DNA from: JAWLHU01 sp041690255
GTDB taxonomy: Bacteria > Bacillota > Sulfobacillia > Symbiobacteriales > Symbiobacteriaceae
DNA: 64,000 bases
Direction of reading: 5' to 3'
Assembly (NCBI GenBank): GCA_041690255.1
Contig: JAWLHU010000017.1
Span: 90,438-154,437 of the forward strand
Positions 33,130-40,467 of this stretch are shown piece by piece. Position 1 is the stretch's first letter. Each line of letters begins with the position of its first letter. A program made the position numbers and the translations under genes. The notes beneath the pieces were generated by a model. It saw nothing but the letters and a program-made list of their open reading frames with translations, was not told the origin of the DNA and did no database searches.

Positions 33130-33810
33130 AGAGGGGGTGATGCTCGACGAGACCGGTAGACACTGGGTGAGTCTACGGAAAGAGTGGATCAGGCTGGGAG
33201 GCTGTAGATGAATCCGGGAGAGAGTGGACGAGTCTTTATGTAGCCGGATGAATCCATATGCATCCGGATCGGGCTGGGGGAATCCGGAGATGGATGTTAG
33301 GCTCCTGAACGCCCCGTGCGTGGGGGTTTCATTCGATGTGGCCGCACGGGAGAACATATGGTATGGATGGCGTATGCACTCCCGGTTTGGTGCTTGGTCA
33401 GAGCCAGATCAGAGCCAGGCCAGAGGGATTGGCCGGAATGGCTTAGTGGTGCACCTTTGCGGGCTTCTATGTGCGCGGGAGCCAGACGGAGCAGCGACGA
33501 TCGCAGAGACGGAGGGAGGGATTTCACCTGCTCGCAGGCTGCTAACGCTGTTTGGGGGATGGCCGATGGGTCCGGATGAGCCTCGGGCAGCCTGGATGAA
33601 ACTGGGGCAAGCTGGATCAATCTGGATCAACCCGGATCGATCTGGATGAAGATGGAGGGCTCTCGGGATGGCTCGATGGCTTCCGGTGAGTCCGGGCGCG
33701 ACTGAATGACCCCACGAGTTTGCGATCCCAACCGGGCCGCTCTGGACGTGAGGAGGAGTAAGCTGATCGGGCCGAATGGATCCAGACGGGGTCCGATGGG
33801 CCTCGGCAGG
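33130..33810. repeat. Gene-free block of degenerate 10-bp-period repeats
   Basis: Between the hypothetical gene and the comA fragment about 840 bases hold no credible gene. Much of it is a degenerate decamer repeat. In the clearest part, 33571-33710, 14 successive ten-base units keep the same phase; examples are CCTGGATGAA, GCTGGATCAA, TCTGGATCAA, CCCGGATCGA and TCTGGATGAA, all with GGAT at bases 4-7 of the unit. A second block at 33181-33300 keeps a ten-base rhythm with GGATG/GGATC/GGGAG words. Reading frames here are by-products of the repeat. Confidence 0.75.
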
Positions 33811-33855
33811 AGAAACCGCACCCCTATCCGCCCTGCCACATAACCTTACAGAAGG

Positions 33856-33878
33856 ACGGCGCCCCCGGCGGGCGCCGT
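33856..33878. terminator. Hairpin upstream of comA
   Basis: ACGGCGCCC paired with GGGCGCCGT around a 5-base loop, 28 bases before the comA start. No T-run follows, so it may be a transcript-stabilising or regulatory leader structure instead of a terminator. Confidence 0.45.
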
Positions 33879-33905
33879 GCAGACTGAGGGAGAGGGGCAG
33901 ATCGG

Positions 33906-34073
33906 TTGACGCTGAACCAGAGCGCATTTGAGGGCGTGATCATAGATCCCCTGCCCGGCCGGAGCACCAAGCCCCGCACCCGGGGCCAGACCATGGTGAT
34001 CGACAAGGGGCTGGGCCTCTCCGCCACCGGCGACCTGCTGGAGCTGGCGGGGGCGTACATTGATTTTATGAAG
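33906..34073 (+). CDS. comA: Phosphosulfolactate synthase (ComA), 5' part of interrupted gene
   Basis: The first 56 residues of a ComA-type enzyme, TTG start behind GAGAGGGGC. ComA adds sulfite to phosphoenolpyruvate to make (R)-2-phospho-3-sulfolactate, the first step to coenzyme M in archaea and to sulfolactate in bacilli, where it accumulates in spores. The stretch PRTRGQTMVIDKGLGL and the helix LLELAGAYIDFMK match the N-terminus of the family, which should go on to FIKLGFGT. Instead the homology stops at about 34073 and resumes at 39264 in the same direction. The reading frame itself runs on to 34187 with unrelated residues. Confidence 0.88.
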
Positions 34074-34128
34074 CCGTATCCGAACCAGGCGATGCGGATC
34101 CACATAGAGATGCACGGGGGGGAGCCGT

Positions 34129-35679
34129 GTGTCCAAGTCGATCCGACCCGATCACGTGGCCATCTACATTCGCTGGTCCACCGATGACCAGGGCGATGGG
34201 ACCACCCTGGAGGTGCAGCGGGAGGCGTGCGAGCTCTTCGTGCGCAGCCAGGGTTGGACGCCGCGGGAGGATCTCACCTTCATCGATAACGGGTACTCCG
34301 GTGGGAACCTGAAGCGCCCGGCCATGGCTGCCCTGCGGCGCACGGTGCTCGACGGGCTGGTCGATTGTGTCGTGGTCTTCAAGCTGGACCGTCTCTCACG
34401 CTCCGTGGTCGACACCGTCAATCTGGTCCTGGAGGAGTGGGAGGGGCGCTGCTTCTTCAAGAGCGCCCGTGAGCCGATCGACACGGCCACGCCGGCGGGC
34501 AAGATGTTCTTCTACCTCCTGGCCTCGTACGCCGAGTGGGAGCGCAACGTGATCCGTGAGCGCACAGCGGGCGGACGGCAGCAGCGGGCGGGCCAGGGGT
34601 ACTGGGCCTGTGGCCCGACGCCCTACGGGTACACGACAGATGAGCAGAAGCGGCTCGTGGTGGTGGAGGCGGAGGCAGCGGTTGTGCGGGGCATTTTTGC
34701 GAGCTATATCAAGGGCGCAACCATGGCGGATATCGTCCGGCGGCTGCAGGCGGATGGAGCGCCCGCTCCAGGTGGCCCGGGGAAGTGGTCCAAGCCGCTG
34801 GTACGGAAGATCCTGTCGAATCAGGTCTACATCGGGGTGCTGCAGTATGGACGGCACAAGGCCAACCCGCGCCACGGCCGGGACCCTGGCGCGCCGCGGC
34901 TGGTGAAAGCAGAAGCCCCCTCCGTCAAGCTGGAGGGGGCGGCCCCGACCATCGTGGACGAGGGGACGTTCTGGACGGTCCAGAAGACCAAGGCGGAGCG
35001 GGATGCCCGCAAGACGAAGCGCTCGGGCCGAGCCTACAGCTCGCAGTGGCTGCTCTCGGGCATCGCCAAGTGCGGGAAGTGCGGCGCCTCGCTGGCGGCC
35101 CGGGCGCCCCGTGCAGGGCGTCAGGCCTTCTACTACTGCCTTGGGCGGGACTTTAAGCTGCAGTGCGACTGCCGGCAGATTCCGGTGAAGGAGCTGGATG
35201 CCTGGTTTGCCGGGGAGTTGAAGCGGGTCTATGAGGAAGCTGTTCGGCAGCATCTGGCCTCGGTCAGCCTGGAGGAGGAGCACCAGGGGCGTCTGCGGGA
35301 GTTGCAGGCGGCGACGGAGGCGGTGCAGGGGGAGCTGGGCCGGTTGGAGAGGGAACGGGCTCTCATGCGCCGCCGGTTCCGGTCGGGGGAGATCGGGCCC
35401 CAGGTCTTCCAGGAGTTCATGGCGGAGATCGAGACGGAGGCTCAGGGGCATCAGCAGCGGCTCCGGGGGCTGGAGGAGGAGGTGGCAGGAGTGGAGGCGC
35501 AGGCTAGGGCTGGGGATGCGGCGGAGCGGCTGGGGGCGGTGGATATCTTCGATGCGCTGGGGGGGCGGGAGCAGAAGCGCTTGGTCTTCAAGCTGGTGCG
35601 GGGGTTGATGGTGTATCGCGCAGCGGATAGCGAAGAAGTGCATGCTGTGGTTGTTTGGAATACTCCGCTGAGTCCCTAA
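34129..35679 (+). CDS. Large serine recombinase (site-specific integrase/excisionase)
   Basis: A 516-residue large serine recombinase, GTG start behind GGGGGGAG. Order: catalytic resolvase domain (residues 8-150) with nucleophile S17 (IYIRWSTDDQ) and the KLDRLSRSVVD helix; recombinase domain (about 170-290); zinc beta-ribbon with CGKCGAS, YYCLG and CDC (about 315-350); and a coiled coil (about 375-470). It is encoded about 55 bases inside the left end of the element and points inward, as expected of the enzyme that inserted it. Whether it also excises the element during sporulation, as SpoIVCA does for skin, is inference. A terminator follows at 35714. Confidence 0.95.
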   Translation: MSKSIRPDHVAIYIRWSTDDQGDGTTLEVQREACELFVRSQGWTPREDLTFIDNGYSGGNLKRPAMAALRRTVLDGLVDCVVVFKLDRLSRSVVDTVNLVLEEWEGRCFFKSAREPIDTATPAGKMFFYLLASYAEWERNVIRERTAGGRQQRAGQGYWACGPTPYGYTTDEQKRLVVVEAEAAVVRGIFASYIKGATMADIVRRLQADGAPAPGGPGKWSKPLVRKILSNQVYIGVLQYGRHKANPRHGRDPGAPRLVKAEAPSVKLEGAAPTIVDEGTFWTVQKTKAERDARKTKRSGRAYSSQWLLSGIAKCGKCGASLAARAPRAGRQAFYYCLGRDFKLQCDCRQIPVKELDAWFAGELKRVYEEAVRQHLASVSLEEEHQGRLRELQAATEAVQGELGRLERERALMRRRFRSGEIGPQVFQEFMAEIETEAQGHQQRLRGLEEEVAGVEAQARAGDAAERLGAVDIFDALGGREQKRLVFKLVRGLMVYRAADSEEVHAVVVWNTPLSP

Positions 35680-35713
35680 GCATAGCGGACCCAAACGAGC
35701 TTATAACGCAAAT

Positions 35714-35747
35714 AGACCCGCAGCGTGCGCATGGGCCTTGCGGGTCT
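35714..35747 (+). terminator. Terminator after the serine recombinase
   Basis: AGACCCGCA paired with TGCGGGTCT around a 16-base loop; a short CACTT follows. It lies between the recombinase and the convergent minus-strand module. Confidence 0.65.
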
Positions 35748-35805
35748 CACTTGTGGAGGTAATGTCTGTGTCAGGAGAGACGACTTGGCGACATTGACGA
35801 GTCAT

Positions 35806-36594
35806 CTAGTCATCGCGATGCTGTTGTCCTAGTCGCTTTATGGATTCCCGAAGGTTATCGGCCAACTGTTTCGCCCCATCTGTCTCGAGGCGATCGATAT
35901 GGTAGGTCATGATTAGCTGAAACCCTGCGTATAGCGAGAACCAGCCAGTGCTCAACATGACAAAAACCATAAACTTGCCTGTCAGAGAATCGTCGAGAAT
36001 AGCCTGCGCAATCATAAGTGACAAGAAGATAACCAGGGAGAACGCAGTCAGCCTGAGGCTGTATCGGTCTACCCGAAAGTGTTTGCCGTACTCACCACGC
36101 CGGAACCATAACTGGTCTGAGCGCTTCGGTTCGCTTTTAAACGACAGAAAGAGAGTCAGGAAAGCTGCTGCAATAGCTGCTACATCAATGCTCTTGTCAA
36201 CAAGTAGGTCTATGCTATTCAATGCCCAGACAGTCAGCCCAGCCAGAACAGCGATAATGAGGAAGGCCACCTTGTTCTCGTGGAGTAGTTCCAGGAGAAA
36301 CGCCCCGAAGGTATAGGGCGGCAGGTATTCGCCGTACAGTTCAGCACGACGAATGAAAGCGAAATCCTCTTTCTGTAATGTTCCCTGTGATTGGACAACG
36401 AGAGTAGTGTAAGGGAAATCGGGGTACACGACATAACTGGCACCTTCAAGCACAATAATCACGGCTGCATCGGACCTGATATAGCCGTGATGAAGGAGCC
36501 AGTTATGCAGACTCATAAAAGTCCAAATGTCGGAGATGGGGATGGACTCGCTGTGTCGCCTGAGGGAGTCCACTACCTCCGAGAAACTCCTCAT
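35806..36594 (-). CDS. Four-TM membrane protein of a two-gene module
   Basis: A 262-residue protein not recognised as a family. Residues 1-105 are a soluble domain; then four hydrophobic helices at about 108-129, 135-152, 181-200 and 206-229, in two hairpins separated by a basic loop with LWFRRGEYGKHFRVDRYS; the C-terminal 30 residues are a charged helix. Its start lies 2 bases after the stop of the upstream gene, so the two are coupled. Base composition is clearly lower in GC than the flanks, a sign of transfer. The pair sits in an integrated element, a common place for defence or toxin-antitoxin modules; any such role is inference. Confidence 0.75.
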   Translation of the reverse strand: MRSFSEVVDSLRRHSESIPISDIWTFMSLHNWLLHHGYIRSDAAVIIVLEGASYVVYPDFPYTTLVVQSQGTLQKEDFAFIRRAELYGEYLPPYTFGAFLLELLHENKVAFLIIAVLAGLTVWALNSIDLLVDKSIDVAAIAAAFLTLFLSFKSEPKRSDQLWFRRGEYGKHFRVDRYSLRLTAFSLVIFLSLMIAQAILDDSLTGKFMVFVMLSTGWFSLYAGFQLIMTYHIDRLETDGAKQLADNLRESIKRLGQQHRDD

Positions 36595-36596
36595 CG

Positions 36597-37553
36597 TTAC
36601 TCCTCCTGGTCGAACAGGCGAGCTTGACGTATCGTATGCATCCGAATGTCTTTTTCAATGTCTGGAATCTCGAGGACACGGTCGACAAGCTCTGTAGCTA
36701 CCTTATCCATGTCGTTCGTCTCTGATGTTATCCTAATCGTGTCATCGTAATGCGGCTTAACGAATTGGCGCCCTCGGTCTGGATGATGTATGGCAATCTC
36801 CCGAATGTCAGGTGACACTTCCGCAGCAACACGAGCGAGACCATTCTTCCGTAGATCCTCGTCAGCAGGGGGAGAGACTTTGCGGTCTTTGTATGCCTCA
36901 CTAAATAGGTCCAGCGAATCCGTAAACGGTAATATCTTTTCGTCAAAGAGTTCCCGAGAGACGGCGTTCTTCTCGTAGTTCGGATTGAAGAAAACAAAGT
37001 CCTCAGGTACCTTCCTTCCGCGCAAGCCCGAAACCTGCAGCCCAACAACAGGGAAATTCCTGAAGTAATCCTTCATTTCTTCTTGGGAGAGTGTGTGGCT
37101 GAATTTCTCAAAGCTGATGCGATACCGCGGTAGTGAATCCTGAATCAGCTTATGGATACGAGCTTCCGTTCCCCTCGGAGTCAAGCCAGGTTGGCGGATG
37201 AAATTCCTCCGTTCGAGGACAAACAGATTCCGTCGTGGTACGAAGAGATAAAACCGATCTTCGAAGGGATACCTGGTTTCTTCTCTACGATTGCGCGGGC
37301 TGGTATATGATGTGGTTACCTGTTCGTATTGCTGGGTAAAGTGGCCATAATACACATCCTGATTCACTCTGGTTTGAGCAAAACCGTACTGCTCATTAGT
37401 CGCACCGTGGAATTGTTCCCGGAGAAGCTGGTTTATCAAGCGGTTCTGTTCGTCAACTGCCAGGGCATCCCAATCATAGCCATTTACTATGAACAAAGAG
37501 AAAACCTTTCCGTAGTCTAAGCGAGGCAAGGTAGGCCCCTCCCATTGGGTCAT
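36597..37553 (-). CDS. Soluble protein of unknown function, two-gene module
   Basis: A protein of about 317 residues beginning MTQWEGPTLPRLDYGKVF. No family recognised. It has no signal or membrane span and is rich in aromatic and charged residues, with strands such as YPFEDRFYLFVPRRNLFVLE in the first half and a helical, charged C-terminus (DKVATELVDRVLEIP). The 37553 start is chosen because codon use and composition change upstream, where a separate small gene and its terminator occur on the same strand. It is low in GC like its partner. A soluble ~315-aa plus 4-TM pair recalls the layout of the Kiwa defence system, but I see no sequence evidence for that. Confidence 0.65.
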   Translation of the reverse strand: MTQWEGPTLPRLDYGKVFSLFIVNGYDWDALAVDEQNRLINQLLREQFHGATNEQYGFAQTRVNQDVYYGHFTQQYEQVTTSYTSPRNRREETRYPFEDRFYLFVPRRNLFVLERRNFIRQPGLTPRGTEARIHKLIQDSLPRYRISFEKFSHTLSQEEMKDYFRNFPVVGLQVSGLRGRKVPEDFVFFNPNYEKNAVSRELFDEKILPFTDSLDLFSEAYKDRKVSPPADEDLRKNGLARVAAEVSPDIREIAIHHPDRGRQFVKPHYDDTIRITSETNDMDKVATELVDRVLEIPDIEKDIRMHTIRQARLFDQEE

Positions 37554-37735
37554 TCTATTTGTTAAATTCCTGGTAGACAACAAATTCCCTTCTATAGGAG
37601 AGTCGCTTTGGACGTCGACAAGGCTATCGCGAGGCAGGCCTCGGCAGGTTGTCGATCCTATCGGGGGACTGCGGGGGTGTAGCAGAATCACAGGTCTGGA
37701 GGAGATGATATCCACCATCCGCTTATGCCGAGGGC

Positions 37736-37781
37736 ACAAAAAGAGCGCTCCCCTGCGGCTACTCCCGCAGGACAGCGCTCG
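37736..37781 (-). terminator. Terminator after small gene (minus strand)
   Basis: Read on the minus strand, AGCGCT with an inner CCTGCGG/CCGCAGG stem closes as AGCGCTC and is followed by TTTTTG. It is a strong terminator directly after the small gene at 37793-37939, separating it from the two-gene module. Confidence 0.85.
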
Positions 37782-37792
37782 GCTCAGAGGAA

Positions 37793-37939
37793 TCAACCCT
37801 GGTTCGAGGGCCGGGTGGGCTGCCGCTTCCGAACGGCTTCCACCAAGAGCCGGACCCACACGTCCAGCGTCGTTGCCATCTCCGGGTCTTCCACATAATG
37901 ATGGGTCGCCTTGATCCGAACCGGGCCACGCTCTCGCAC
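37793..37939 (-). CDS. Small protein (48 aa) in the comA element
   Basis: A 48-codon gene with GTG start, 7 bases after GAGGAGGGA, ending in TGA just before a strong terminator: all the signals of a real small gene. The protein begins MRERGPVRIKATHHY and has an amphipathic helix LDVWVRLLVEAVRKRQ with a basic tail. No family recognised. Small basic helical proteins near serine recombinases can be directionality factors; here that is only a possibility. Confidence 0.6.
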   Translation of the reverse strand: MRERGPVRIKATHHYVEDPEMATTLDVWVRLLVEAVRKRQPTRPSNQG

Positions 37940-38078
37940 CTGGTTATCCCTCCTCGCCTTACTTCGGCACACCCATAGGACCCTACGGGACGAAACGTCC
38001 CTCGGCTAGCGGCTCCCCCATATCTACGCCCGGGCGCCTCGGCACTCCACAGGGGAAGCCTGGAAGCTCAAGGACCCC

Positions 38079-38118
38079 GAGGTGGGGAACACACGTCCCG
38101 CCTCAGGGTCCCCAGGGG
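38079..38118. terminator. Hairpin GGACCC...GGGTCC
   Basis: GGACCC-c-GAGG-t-GGG pairs with CCC-g-CCTC-a-GGGTCC around a 10-base loop. It lies between the minus-strand small gene region and the plus-strand small frames, without a clear T-run. Confidence 0.5.
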
Positions 38119-38142
38119 AATCACATCAGGTTCTGTCGAGGA

Positions 38143-38376
38143 TTGACGAACGAAAAACAGAAAGCACTTCCAGCCTTCGACAGACCGAAAGTGCGTTCTG
38201 TGGTACCCTGGATCTGGGAGTACATGCAGGCCTGCCTCCGAAAGGAGGAATGCAAGAGTGAAGATCAGTGTGTCTATCACCGTCGAGTTGAACGTTGGAT
38301 CAATCTTCTCGACGATCCTGATCCTCGCGGTCGAGCATTTCAAGACACGAACCATCGACCGCCGTCTCGTCATTAG
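38143..38376 (+). CDS. Possible small protein (77 aa)
   Basis: A TTG-start frame giving a charged protein with a plausible helix WIWEYMQACLRKEE and an ERWINLLDDPDP end. It has only a weak GAGGA site too close to the start, and overlaps the better-supported frame at 38258 by 119 bases. The two cannot both be ordinary genes; this one has the more protein-like composition, the other the better ribosome site. No family recognised. Confidence 0.3.
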   Translation: MTNEKQKALPAFDRPKVRSVVPWIWEYMQACLRKEECKSEDQCVYHRRVERWINLLDDPDPRGRAFQDTNHRPPSRH

Positions 38377-38452
38377 AGGCGGCAACATGCGGGCTCCGAA
38401 CTCCAGATTGCCCGGAGATCCTCACCCTCATGCGGGTGCTCTTTCATTGTAA
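38258..38452 (+). CDS. Possible small membrane peptide (64 aa)
   Basis: GTG start 9 bases after a perfect AAAGGAGG. The peptide starts MKISVSITVELNVGSIFS and holds one hydrophobic stretch (SIFSTILILAV) followed by a basic segment. Its last 20 codons run through a CACCC/GGGTG hairpin with CTCTTT. Small one-span peptides with strong ribosome sites on mobile elements may be toxins or holin-like, but nothing specific is recognised. Confidence 0.4.
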   Translation: MKISVSITVELNVGSIFSTILILAVEHFKTRTIDRRLVIRGGNMRAPNSRLPGDPHPHAGALSL

Positions 38453-38592
38453 CCCCAACCGGTCCCCATCCTACCAAATGCGGACCGATTGATTTCCTAA
38501 ACTCCGTCAAGACCGGATTCTTGCATGGCTGGTGGCCAGGGGGGCTCTGCCAGCCGGTTCCACCAGGAATTCCCGGCGAGTCTCTCGCCCAT

Positions 38593-38793
38593 GTGGGAAA
38601 ATGTAGCGGAATCCGCAAAAAAAGGGGCCTGGGGGTGAGGGGACCACCCTTTTTCGGCCCGATCCGGGCCAATATGCGCCCTCTGAGGCACCACAAGAGC
38701 GATTTACGGGGTGAACAGGCCCCTCAAATGCGTCGTTCCGCTACGATTTCCCACTTGACCTACGCTCGCCCTGGGAAAAAGTGACGGAATCCG
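38593..38793. repeat. Three copies of a 21-23 bp motif, two direct and one inverted
   Basis: GGGAAAATGTAGCGGAATCC at 38595-38614 recurs as GGGAAAAAGTGACGGAATCC at 38773-38792 (3 differences). An inverted copy lies at about 38730-38752 (TTCCGCTAC-ga-TTTCCCA). They stand in the right third of the comA element. The rest of 38453-38921 shows no supported gene. Confidence 0.7.
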
Positions 38794-38867
38794 GCTTCCC
38801 TTACGAAGGACGCACCACCCTGGTCTTGCAGATCAATGCGGCCTGATTCACGCCCGAACCACTTGGT

Positions 38868-38910
38868 CATCAGCCTGAAGCGCCAGAAGATCTGCTGCTT
38901 CAGGCTGATG
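38868..38910. terminator. 14-bp perfect inverted repeat
   Basis: CATCAGCCTGAAGC and GCTTCAGGCTGATG flank a 15-base loop, just past the stop of the minus-strand zinc-ribbon gene. No T-run, so termination is uncertain. Confidence 0.55.
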
Positions 38911-38921
38911 GCAAATCCGCG

Positions 38922-39197
38922 TTAGGTGGCAGGCAAGGGCCGGTCCGGTCGCCGAGCACAGTATGAGCAGGTGGGGTCGCTGCAAGCCGAGATCAGGCAC
39001 ACGTTGCACTGAGGGCACATCTCTGCATCGTAGCGATCGTGATATCCCTGCAGATGCCCACAGTGAGGGCAGCACTTCTTCTCGAAGATGAACCCAGGCA
39101 CCCGGAACTTGCCATCGATCACGACCTCGATCGCCTCTTCATCCCACTCCAGCTTCAGCCGTTGCTCATCCTTGCTGCTTGAATGCTCCATCAACAT
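38922..39197 (-). CDS. Small zinc-ribbon protein at right end of element
   Basis: A 91-residue protein. Residues 1-40 are acidic with a possible beta hairpin (IEVVIDGKFRVPGFIF); residues 41-85 hold a cysteine/histidine cluster: CCPHCGHLQGYH, MCPQCNVC and SDPTCSYC. Eight or nine ligands suggest two zinc-binding knuckles. It begins about 70 bases inside the right junction of the element. Possible roles are DNA-binding regulator or recombination helper; nothing more can be said. There is no good Shine-Dalgarno before the ATG. Confidence 0.6.
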   Translation of the reverse strand: MLMEHSSSKDEQRLKLEWDEEAIEVVIDGKFRVPGFIFEKKCCPHCGHLQGYHDRYDAEMCPQCNVCLISACSDPTCSYCARRPDRPLPAT

Positions 39198-39263
39198 CTA
39201 TGTTACACACACCGCCCAACCCGTCTATAGGGCCCTTTCATTTTTGGTACCCATTTCGGGCAG

Positions 39264-39932
39264 GACTTCATCAAACTCGGCTTCGGTACCGCGGCCCTCT
39301 ACCGGAGCGAGTTGCTCACCGCGAAGGTCGCCCTGATCCGATCCTACGGGGTGGAGCCCTACCCCGGCGGGACCTTCATGGAGGTCGCCTGGCTGCAGGG
39401 CCGGCTGCCGGAGTACCTGGCGGCCTGCGAGCGAGCCGGCTTCCGCTACGTCGAGATCAGCGACGGTACGGTGACCCTGACCGCAGACGAGCGGCAGAGG
39501 GCGATCGAGGCCGCCCGAGAGATGGGCTTCGCGGTGATCACGGAGATCGGCAAGAAGGATGGCGAGCTGGACCTGGACCCGGTCGAGGCGCTGCGCCAGA
39601 TCGAGGCCGACCTGCAGGCAGGGGCGGGCAAGGTGATCGTGGAGGGGCGCGAGTCCGGCAAGGGTGTCGGCATCTACGACGCCAAAGGGCGGCCCAAGGC
39701 TGACGAGCTGGAGCAGATCGTGGCCGGTCTGACCGACCCCTGCGTCCTCATGTGGGAGACCCCCATGAAGGAGCAGCAGCAGGCCATGATCACCCGGTTT
39801 GGTCCGAATGTGAGCCTGGGGAACATCAACCCGGTGGATGTGGTCGCCCTGGAGGCGCTGCGTCGTGGGTTGCGGGGCGATACCCTGAAGCTCACCCTGG
39901 CGGATGATCCCGTGAGAGGGGGGGTCAGCTAA
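39264..39932 (+). CDS. comA: Phosphosulfolactate synthase (ComA), 3' part of interrupted gene
   Basis: The remaining 222 residues of ComA resume at DFIKLGFGTAALYRSEL, continue through KVALIRSYGVEPYPGGTF and EVAWLQG, then RYVEISDGTV, ITEIGKK, KVIVEGRESGKGVGIYD, and end with GNINPVDVVALEALRRGL, all in family order. The fused protein would be about 277 residues, near the normal length. Alone this part has no good start: its first internal starter is the TTG at 39312, without a ribosome site. The stop codon overlaps the ATG of the following Pro-rich gene (TAATG), so comA expression matters for that gene too. Confidence 0.9.
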   Translation, partial: DFIKLGFGTAALYRSELLTAKVALIRSYGVEPYPGGTFMEVAWLQGRLPEYLAACERAGFRYVEISDGTVTLTADERQRAIEAAREMGFAVITEIGKKDGELDLDPVEALRQIEADLQAGAGKVIVEGRESGKGVGIYDAKGRPKADELEQIVAGLTDPCVLMWETPMKEQQQAMITRFGPNVSLGNINPVDVVALEALRRGLRGDTLKLTLADDPVRGGVS

Positions 39933-40429
39933 TGCGCCACCACTGGAACTCCACCCACACGGCCCGGACGCCGTTCATGCCGCACAGCCCGCTGATGCCG
40001 GCACACCCGGCTTTCCCGGCCTATCCAAGCCTGCCCGGCTCGGCGGGCGCCTCGCCACCGCCTGGCTTCCCGGCCACGCCCTGGTCGAACCCGGGCGCCA
40101 TGCAAGCCTACGGCCCAGGCCCCGGGCCCACCCAGGCCTACGGCCCCGGCCCGGCGATGCCAGCCACCGAGGGCACACCGCTCTCCGGCCTCGCCGCCCA
40201 CGGCGTCCCCGTAGGCTACAGCCCGTCCGGCACCCCCATGCTGATGGCCGGGCAGGCCGGACAGTTGCAGATGCCCCCGGACATCGCCGGCATGCCCAAG
40301 ATGCCCGGCCCGCCCGAGGGCTGGCTGAGCGGCGACGTGGCGGGCGGCGGCCTCTTCCGGCCAACCTCCGGGGTCGCCCCCTTTGACCCATCGAACCTCG
40401 TACGGCAATACCAGCAGCAAGGCAGATAG
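39932..40429 (+). CDS. Pro/Gly/Met-rich protein, spore-coat-like
   Basis: A 165-residue low-complexity protein rich in Pro, Gly, Ala, Met, His and Tyr: repeated PGPGPTQAYGPGP-type units, several PLMPAHPAFPAYPS stretches, and a more ordered end (FDPSNLVRQYQQQ). It starts on the last base of the comA stop codon, so the two are translationally coupled. Similar Pro/Gly/Tyr-rich proteins form the coat or exosporium of spores. With sulfolactate being a spore metabolite in bacilli, the pair looks like a sporulation unit; that is inference from composition and context. Confidence 0.8.
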   Translation: MRHHWNSTHTARTPFMPHSPLMPAHPAFPAYPSLPGSAGASPPPGFPATPWSNPGAMQAYGPGPGPTQAYGPGPAMPATEGTPLSGLAAHGVPVGYSPSGTPMLMAGQAGQLQMPPDIAGMPKMPGPPEGWLSGDVAGGGLFRPTSGVAPFDPSNLVRQYQQQGR

Positions 40430-40432
40430 GCA

Positions 40433-40463
40433 GAGGGCTCCAGGCCAAACCCTGGAGCCCTCC
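40433..40463. terminator. Bidirectional terminator
   Basis: GAGGGCTCCAGG paired with CCTGGAGCCCTC around a short loop, between the convergent coat-like and beta-lactamase-like genes. Confidence 0.8.
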
Positions 40464-40467
40464 CCAT

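Larger units (their letters stand above)
34070..39266 (+). mobile_element. Integrative element interrupting comA
   Basis: About 5.2 kb of DNA separates two in-frame halves of comA. It carries a large serine recombinase at its left end, an AT-richer two-gene module, very small reading frames and a zinc-ribbon gene at its right end. At the junctions the left reads ATTGATTTTATGAAG and the right CAGGACTTCATCAAAC; aligned by codons they share GA, TT, AT and AA, any of which could be the two-base crossover of a serine recombinase. Joining at any of these gives the expected YIDFIKLGFGT. Exact ends are therefore known only to about 12 bases. Confidence 0.85.

Noticed and set aside
33224..33649. Plus- and minus-strand frames of 100-170 codons in the decamer block
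   Set aside because: They arise from the 10-base repeat, which keeps frames open on both strands; products are repetitive Trp/Pro/Ser strings without ribosome sites.
38373..38696. Minus-strand frames of 65-107 codons in the element
   Set aside because: No ribosome sites, Pro/Trp-rich products, and overlap with the repeated motifs at 38593-38793.
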